NCBI GenBank assembly: GCA_025458545.1
Contig: JALOSH010000136.1
Coordinates: 1-10,221, forward strand
Direction: 5' to 3'
DNA length: 10,221 nt
From: Hydrogenophaga sp.
GTDB taxonomy: Bacteria; Pseudomonadota; Gammaproteobacteria; Burkholderiales; Burkholderiaceae
The notes under the pieces were generated by a model that worked only from the letters and a program-made list of their open reading frames with translations, searched no databases and was not told where the DNA came from. Positions 6,014 through 10,221 of this stretch are shown in pieces; within the stretch, counting starts at the first letter, position 1, and each line of letters opens with the position of its first letter. The position numbers were made by a program, and so were the translations under genes.

Positions 6014-7453
6014 ATGCTGTACCTCTCCACCCGCGGCCATCCGGATCGCAAACGTTTCTGCGAAATCCTGCTGGAGGGCCTGGCGCCCGATGGCGGTCTG
6101 TATTTGCCCGAGCGTTACCCGCAGGTGGATACGGCCACGCTGGCGCGCTGGCGCGGTGCGTTCAACGGTGGCGCGCCGGGGGGGTATGCGGCGCTGGCCT
6201 TTGAGGTGCTGTCGCTCTACATCGACGACATTCCCGCCGCTGACCTGAAGGCGCTTTGCGACAAAACCTACACCGACGCGGTGTACGGCACCGCCGCGAT
6301 CGTGCCGTTGAAGCCGTTGGACCCAGGGTTCTACCTTGAAGCGCTGTCCAACGGCCCGACCTTGGCCTTCAAGGACATGGCGATGCAGTTGCTGGGCAAC
6401 CTGTTCGAGTACGAGTTGGCGCGGCGCGGAGAAGAGCTCAATATCCTCGGCGCCACCAGCGGCGACACTGGCAGCGCGGCCGAGTACGCGATGCGCGGCA
6501 AGCAGGGTGTGCGTGTGTTCATGCTCAGCCCGCACGGCCGCATGAGCCCGTTCCAGCAGGCGCAGATGTTCAGCCTGATGGACGAGAACATCCACAACAT
6601 CGCCATCGAAGGCGTGTTCGACGACTGCCAGGACATCGTCAAGAACGTCAGCAACGACCTGGAGTTCAAGCGCCGGTACAAGATCGGCACGGTGAACTCG
6701 ATCAACTGGGCGCGGCTGCTCGCGCAAGTGGTGTATTACTTTGCTGGCTACTTTCAAGCGACGACGGCCAATGACCAGAAGGTGAGCTTCACCGTGCCCA
6801 GTGGCAATTTCGGCAACGTCTGTGCCGGGCATGTCGCGCGGCAGATGGGGTTGCCGATCGATCGTCTGATCGTGGCCACCAACGAGAACGATGTGCTGGA
6901 CGAGTTCTTCCGCACCGGCGTCTACCGCGTGCGCGCCAGTGCCGACACCCACGAAACCTCCAGCCCGTCGATGGACATCTCCAAGGCCAGCAACTTCGAG
7001 CGTTTTGTGTTCGACCTGCTGGGCCGAGACGGTGTGCGCGTCAAGGCATTGTTTGGCCAGGCCTTGAGCCAGCAAGGTCGTTTCGAGTTGGGCCACGACC
7101 CAGCCTTTGCCGACGCTGCCAGTCGCTACGGATTTGTGAGCGGTAAGAGCACGCACGCCGACCGCCTGGCAACCATCAAAGACACCTTCCAGCGCTTCGG
7201 CGTGGTCATCGACACCCACACCGCCGACGGCGTGAAGGTGGCGCGCGAGCACCCGGGCGCGGTGCCGATGATCGTGCTGGAGACCGCCTTGCCGATCAAG
7301 TTCGCCGAGACCATCGTGGAGGCGCTGGGCCGTCAGCCGGAGCGGCCGGCGAAGTTCGACGGCATTGAGTCCTTGCCCAAGCGGGTGCTGGTGATGCCGG
7401 TCGACACCTCGGCCGTGCAGCGTTACATCACCCAGCATTGCGCTGCGGCCTGA
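6014..7453 (+). CDS. thrC: Threonine synthase
   Basis: A 479-residue PLP enzyme of fold type II that converts O-phospho-L-homoserine and water to L-threonine and phosphate, the last step of threonine synthesis. The N-terminal domain has EGLAPDGGLYLPE (21-33). The PLP-lysine is K120 in SNGPTLAFKDMAMQLLG. Further family motifs are GATSGDTGSAA (146-156), NSINWAR (228-234) and the phosphate-binding loop SGNFGN (263-268). The length fits the longer threonine synthase class common in proteobacteria and yeast. The protein looks complete. ATG 6014 follows the hom stop with one base between, so translation is probably coupled. The GAAAAGAAGAA stretch at the end of hom may serve as a purine-rich ribosome contact. 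Confidence 0.96.
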   Translation: MLYLSTRGHPDRKRFCEILLEGLAPDGGLYLPERYPQVDTATLARWRGAFNGGAPGGYAALAFEVLSLYIDDIPAADLKALCDKTYTDAVYGTAAIVPLKPLDPGFYLEALSNGPTLAFKDMAMQLLGNLFEYELARRGEELNILGATSGDTGSAAEYAMRGKQGVRVFMLSPHGRMSPFQQAQMFSLMDENIHNIAIEGVFDDCQDIVKNVSNDLEFKRRYKIGTVNSINWARLLAQVVYYFAGYFQATTANDQKVSFTVPSGNFGNVCAGHVARQMGLPIDRLIVATNENDVLDEFFRTGVYRVRASADTHETSSPSMDISKASNFERFVFDLLGRDGVRVKALFGQALSQQGRFELGHDPAFADAASRYGFVSGKSTHADRLATIKDTFQRFGVVIDTHTADGVKVAREHPGAVPMIVLETALPIKFAETIVEALGRQPERPAKFDGIESLPKRVLVMPVDTSAVQRYITQHCAAA

Positions 7454-7475
7454 CACCACCGACACAGGGCCAGTC

Positions 7476-8009
7476 ATGAACGTGGTCGCGTTCGCCGGGT
7501 TCTCAGGCGCTGGCAAAACCACCCTGATCGAGCGGCTCATCCCGTTGCTGCGCCAGCAGGGCCTGCGGGTCTCGGTGGTGAAACATGCGCACCACGGTCT
7601 GGAGCTCGACCAACCCGGCAAGGACACCTGGCGGCACCGCGAAGCCGGGGCCTACGAGGTGGTGGCCGCGTCGCCCGAGCGACTGGTGCTCATGCGTGAG
7701 TTCGAGCGCCCGACCGAGCTGACCGTGCACGACCTGATCAGGGCTTTGCATCCAGGCGTCGACTGGGTGCTGGTGGAAGGTTTTGGCGACTGCGATCTGA
7801 TGAAGATCGAGGTCTGGCGGGCTTCCGCTGGTCGTGTCGCCCGCTATCCAGAAGACCCGTTCGTCGCCGCCATCGCGACCGACAGCCCCGATCAGCTGCC
7901 AGAGCCCACCTCGCGCCCGGTGTTGGATTTGAACGATGCCCCGGCGGTGGCGGCCTGGCTGCTCGACAATCAAGAACGTGTTGAGTACATACCGGAAGCG
8001 TATGCCTGA
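7476..8009 (+). CDS. mobB: Molybdopterin-guanine dinucleotide biosynthesis protein MobB
   Basis: A 177-residue P-loop GTPase-like protein that assists the MobA step making the guanine dinucleotide form of the molybdenum cofactor; in E. coli it is accessory rather than essential. Motifs are Walker A GFSGAGKT (8-15), the family VVKHAHHGLELDQPGKDTWRHREAGA region (from 34), and VLVEGF (98-103), the Walker B-like strand. The length is close to E. coli MobB. ATG 7476 lies 22 nt after thrC with AGGG about 8 nt upstream. The C-terminal tail (about residues 165-177) is not recognised. mobA is not in the window. Position between thrC and moeA suggests transcription with the threonine genes. Confidence 0.93.
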   Translation: MNVVAFAGFSGAGKTTLIERLIPLLRQQGLRVSVVKHAHHGLELDQPGKDTWRHREAGAYEVVAASPERLVLMREFERPTELTVHDLIRALHPGVDWVLVEGFGDCDLMKIEVWRASAGRVARYPEDPFVAAIATDSPDQLPEPTSRPVLDLNDAPAVAAWLLDNQERVEYIPEAYA

Positions 8010-8047
8010 CCGGCTGAACACCTTTCGGCCCCCACCCGGTACCTTTG

Positions 8048-9328
8048 ATGAACGCCCAAACCCCACCCGCCAGGGCGCCCTTGATGGCGCTGGACGCCGC
8101 GCTCGGGCAACTGTTGTCCCACGTCGCGCCACTGAGCGGTACCGAGTCGGTGGCCACCTTCGACGCCGATGGCCGGGTGCTGGCCGAGGACCTGGTCTCG
8201 GGTCTTCAGGTGCCGCCGCAGGACAACTCTTCGATGGATGGTTATGCGGTCCGGCGGGCCGACGTGCGTGAAAAGGGCGTGGTCTTGCCGGTGTCGCAAC
8301 GTATACCGGCCGGACACGCCAGCGCGCCGCTGCAAGCAGGCACCTGCGCGCGCATCTTCACCGGTGCGCCCATGCCTGAAGGTGCGGACGCGGTGGTGAT
8401 GCAGGAGGACACGCGCGAGGTCGGCGGCAACCTGCACGCGGTCCACATCGACGTTGTGCCCGCGCCGGGCCAGTGGGTGCGCCGCGCCGGTGAAGACGTG
8501 ACGCGCGGCGCCGTGGTGCTCACCCGCGGCACCCGCCTCTCACCCGCCAGCCTGGGCCTGGCTGCGGGCATCGGCATGGCCCATTTGCGCGTGGTGTCGC
8601 GACCGCGGGTCGCCCTGTTTTCCACCGGTGACGAACTCGTCATGCCGGGTGATGTAGACCTCGGAGACATGAAGCCCGGCGCCATCTACAACTCCAACCG
8701 TTTCTTTTTGCGTGCGCTGCTCCACCGCCTGGGCTGCGAGGTGAGCGACCTGGGCATCGTGCCCGACCGGCGGGAGCTGACCTTGGCCGCGCTCAAGTCT
8801 GCCGCCGATCACCACGACCTGATCCTCACCAGCGGCGGCGTGTCGGTGGGCGAGGAAGACCACATCAAGCCTGCCGTGCAGCAGCTCGGCGGCCTGGACC
8901 TGTGGCAGATCGGCATGAAGCCCGGCAAGCCCTTTGCCTACGGTAGCGTTCGACGCGATGCCGGCGCCGGTGCCGATGCGGCCAAGCCCTGCCATTTCAT
9001 TGGCCTGCCGGGCAACCCGGTGTCCAGCTTCGTCACCTTCTTGCTGCTGGTGCGGCCTTTCCTGCTGCGGCTGCAGGGCGCTCAGGTGCCCGCGCTGCAG
9101 CCGGTGATGTTGCCCGCTCACTTCGATTTGCCCCGCGCCGACAAGCGCCGCGAATTCCTGCGCGTGCGCCGCAACACCGCCGGTGGCCTGGACTTGTTCC
9201 CCAACCAGAGTTCGGGCGTGCTGACCTCGGCGGTCTGGGGCGACGGCCTGGTGGACAACCCGCCGGGCTGCGCCATCGCCCACGGTGACACCGTGGCCTA
9301 CCTGTCTTTTGCAGACCTGCTGACATGA
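8048..9328 (+). CDS. moeA: Molybdopterin molybdenumtransferase MoeA
   Basis: A 426-residue cytosolic enzyme that inserts molybdate into adenylylated molybdopterin. Conserved pieces are VPPQDNSSMDGYAV (55-68, with D59 at the same number as the functional Asp of E. coli MoeA), RIFTGAPMPEGADAVVMQED (102-121), FSTGDEL (191-197), the MoCF domain motif TSGGVSVGEEDH (261-272), IGMKPGKPFAYG (288-299) and IGLPGNPVSS (318-327). The C-terminal beta domain runs from about 345. A small Ala/Gly/Asp-rich loop lies at 302-313. ATG 8048 gives full length but has no Shine-Dalgarno. TTG at 8045 is directly upstream in frame, and Met13 (8084) is another option because the conserved region starts at LMALDAAL. The gene ends in a 4-nt ATGA overlap with moaD. 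Confidence 0.95.
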   Translation: MNAQTPPARAPLMALDAALGQLLSHVAPLSGTESVATFDADGRVLAEDLVSGLQVPPQDNSSMDGYAVRRADVREKGVVLPVSQRIPAGHASAPLQAGTCARIFTGAPMPEGADAVVMQEDTREVGGNLHAVHIDVVPAPGQWVRRAGEDVTRGAVVLTRGTRLSPASLGLAAGIGMAHLRVVSRPRVALFSTGDELVMPGDVDLGDMKPGAIYNSNRFFLRALLHRLGCEVSDLGIVPDRRELTLAALKSAADHHDLILTSGGVSVGEEDHIKPAVQQLGGLDLWQIGMKPGKPFAYGSVRRDAGAGADAAKPCHFIGLPGNPVSSFVTFLLLVRPFLLRLQGAQVPALQPVMLPAHFDLPRADKRREFLRVRRNTAGGLDLFPNQSSGVLTSAVWGDGLVDNPPGCAIAHGDTVAYLSFADLLT

Positions 9329-9576
9329 AAGTCCACCTGCGCTATTTCGCTTCCATCCGCGAAACCATTGGCACCGGCAGCGAAGCGCTGGACACCGAGG
9401 CCACCACACTGGCCGCCTTGCGCGACGAACTGATTGCGCGAGGGGGAGCGCATGCCGAGGCGCTGGCGCGTGGGCGCGCGGTGCGTGTATCGCTGAACCA
9501 GACCATGGTCGACGAATCGGCGGCGCTGAAAGACGGCGGCGAAGTGGCTTTTTTTCCCCCCGTGACCGGAGGTTGA
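9325..9576 (+). CDS. moaD: Molybdopterin synthase sulfur carrier subunit MoaD
   Basis: An 83-residue beta-grasp, ubiquitin-like protein. After adenylation and sulfuration its C-terminal glycine carries sulfur as a thiocarboxylate to MoaE, which makes molybdopterin from cPMP. Evidence is the small size, the start MKVHLRYFASIRE, the strand VRVSLNQTMV (52-61) and the diagnostic ending FFPPVTGG (76-83) with the double glycine. ATG 9325 overlaps the moeA stop (ATGA), which indicates translational coupling. The codons for residues 75-79 form a T7C6 tract (9549-9561) that includes a T_TTT_TTT heptamer in the zero frame; slippage there would remove the essential GG and enter the moaE frame. The MoaD activating enzyme (MoeB) is not in the window. 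Confidence 0.95.
   Translation: MKVHLRYFASIRETIGTGSEALDTEATTLAALRDELIARGGAHAEALARGRAVRVSLNQTMVDESAALKDGGEVAFFPPVTGG
9568..9572 (+). promoter_or_regulatory. Ribosome binding site for moaE
   Basis: GGAGG lies inside the last codons of moaD, 6 nt before ATG 9579. It supports ATG 9579 over TTG 9573 as the moaE start and shows moaE can be initiated independently of moaD. Confidence 0.75.
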
Positions 9577-9578
9577 AC

Positions 9579-10052
9579 ATGAACGCCCGCGTCAGCATCC
9601 AGACCGAAGACTTCGACCTGTCTGCCGAGGTGGCCCGCTTGCGCGCCGATGAAAGAGGCGTGGGCGCAGTTTGTACCTTTGTCGGCACGGTGCGCGACCG
9701 CAACGATGGCCAGTCGGTCTCGACGATGGAGCTGGAGCACTACCCGGGCATGACCGAAAAGGCCATCGAGCAGATGATCGATCAGGCGCACCAGCGCTTT
9801 GACATCTTTGGTGCCCGCGTCGTCCACCGCGTGGGCCTGTTGCAGCCGCTGGACCAGATCGTGCTGGTGACCGTGACCTCCGCCCACCGCGGCGAAAGCT
9901 TCCAGGCCTGCGAATTCCTGATGGACTACCTCAAGACCCAGGCGCCGTTCTGGAAAAAAGAGCAGACACCCGAGGGAGCGCGCTGGGTCGATGCGCGCGT
10001 GAGCGACGACGCCGCGCTGGCCAAGTGGGGCATTGCGTCGAGCAACGCCTGA
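9579..10052 (+). CDS. moaE: Molybdopterin synthase catalytic subunit MoaE
   Basis: A 157-residue protein, the large subunit of the MoaD2-MoaE2 heterotetramer that adds two sulfurs to cyclic pyranopterin monophosphate. Seen motifs are GAVCTFVGTVRDRNDG (29-44, with R39), MELEHYPGMTE (50-60), VVHRVGLLQPLD (81-92), VTSAHRGESFQACEFLMDYLKT (99-120, H103 and R104), and APFWKKE (122-128), whose Lys pair (K126, K127) corresponds to the active-site lysines that meet the MoaD C-terminus. The length is normal for the family. It starts 2 nt after the moaD stop with a good Shine-Dalgarno. It appears intact. Confidence 0.95.
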   Translation: MNARVSIQTEDFDLSAEVARLRADERGVGAVCTFVGTVRDRNDGQSVSTMELEHYPGMTEKAIEQMIDQAHQRFDIFGARVVHRVGLLQPLDQIVLVTVTSAHRGESFQACEFLMDYLKTQAPFWKKEQTPEGARWVDARVSDDAALAKWGIASSNA

Positions 10053-10071
10053 CACGGTCCCGGCGGTGAGC

Positions 10072-10221
10072 ATGGAGCTGAGCGCCGCCGACATCGAATC
10101 CATCGAACGTGCGACGCTCGTCGCCGTCGCGCCAGAACGCGTGGACGCGCTGAACGGCTGGCTGCTGCCGCTTGACTCGGGCACCGTTGGCCGCGCCCAC
10201 AGCGCGGTGCCGCTGCACCAC
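10072..10221 (+). CDS. Probable GNAT family N-acetyltransferase, N-terminal part (partial)
   Basis: Fifty codons are open to the window edge. The peptide includes IERATLVAVAPERV, then LNGWLLPLDSGTVGRAHS and AVPL. The pattern GWLL...GxxxRAxSxxPL is one I associate with the N-terminal region of a group of GNAT acetyltransferases; the acetyl-CoA-binding motif would lie beyond the window, so the call is tentative. ATG 10072 is preceded by GGTGAG; GTG 10066 in frame is an alternative start. It follows moaE after 19 nt on the same strand, so it may be the last or a later gene of the same transcript. Substrate is unknown. Confidence 0.6.
   Translation, partial: MELSAADIESIERATLVAVAPERVDALNGWLLPLDSGTVGRAHSAVPLHH

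Noticed and set aside
5981..7627. 548-codon open frame antisense to thrC
   Set aside because: It is a codon-bias shadow; the plus strand encodes an unmistakable threonine synthase.
1..10221. Search for a new defence, mobile or biosynthetic system
   Set aside because: All genes except the Mth938-like protein and the partial GNAT are recognised housekeeping functions in a compact core arrangement; there are no direct-repeat arrays, integrase or transposase genes, or composition breaks that I can see.

Overview
The window is high-GC bacterial DNA with the gene content, codon use and gene order of a betaproteobacterium. It is most likely from Burkholderiales, probably a Comamonadaceae relative; this is inferred from protein character and synteny, not from a search. 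I see no mobile element, prophage, CRISPR array, tRNA or rRNA. It is a core-genome housekeeping segment, and no stretch longer than about 300 bases lacks a gene.

Left part (1-3239): the 3' end of the replicative helicase gene dnaB (+) meets phoH (-) tail to tail, with a strong bidirectional terminator at 210-235. Three genes then lie on the minus strand, in transcription order: a Mth938/DUF498-family gene (2862-3239), a Bcp-type peroxiredoxin gene (2228-2704) and a large PIN-PhoH ATPase gene (256-2040). A second perfect terminator hairpin (2076-2107) lies between bcp and phoH, only 35 nt from the assigned phoH start.

Right part (3408-10221): all genes are on the plus strand and mostly tightly packed. 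The order is alaA-like aminotransferase, homoserine dehydrogenase (hom), threonine synthase (thrC), mobB, moeA, moaD, moaE, then the first 50 codons of a probable GNAT acetyltransferase. The first three belong to alanine/threonine metabolism: Hom reduces aspartate semialdehyde to homoserine and ThrC makes threonine from phosphohomoserine, while the homoserine kinase gene is not in the window. The next four build the molybdenum cofactor: MoaD and MoaE form molybdopterin synthase, MoeA inserts molybdate, and MobB assists the bis-MGD step. Gaps of 1, 22, 38, -4, 2 and 19 nt from hom onward suggest one long transcript.

I did not find a new multi-gene system. The observations most worth checking are: (1) the aminotransferase appears to lack exactly 17 residues that its family has, just after the PLP-lysine region; (2) moaD ends in a T_TTT_TTT slippery heptamer from which a -1 shift would run without a stop into moaE; (3) hom has an in-frame upstream ATG with a better ribosome binding site than the conventional start, plus a hairpin and T-run between alaA and hom; (4) a perfect terminator hairpin sits directly in front of phoH.
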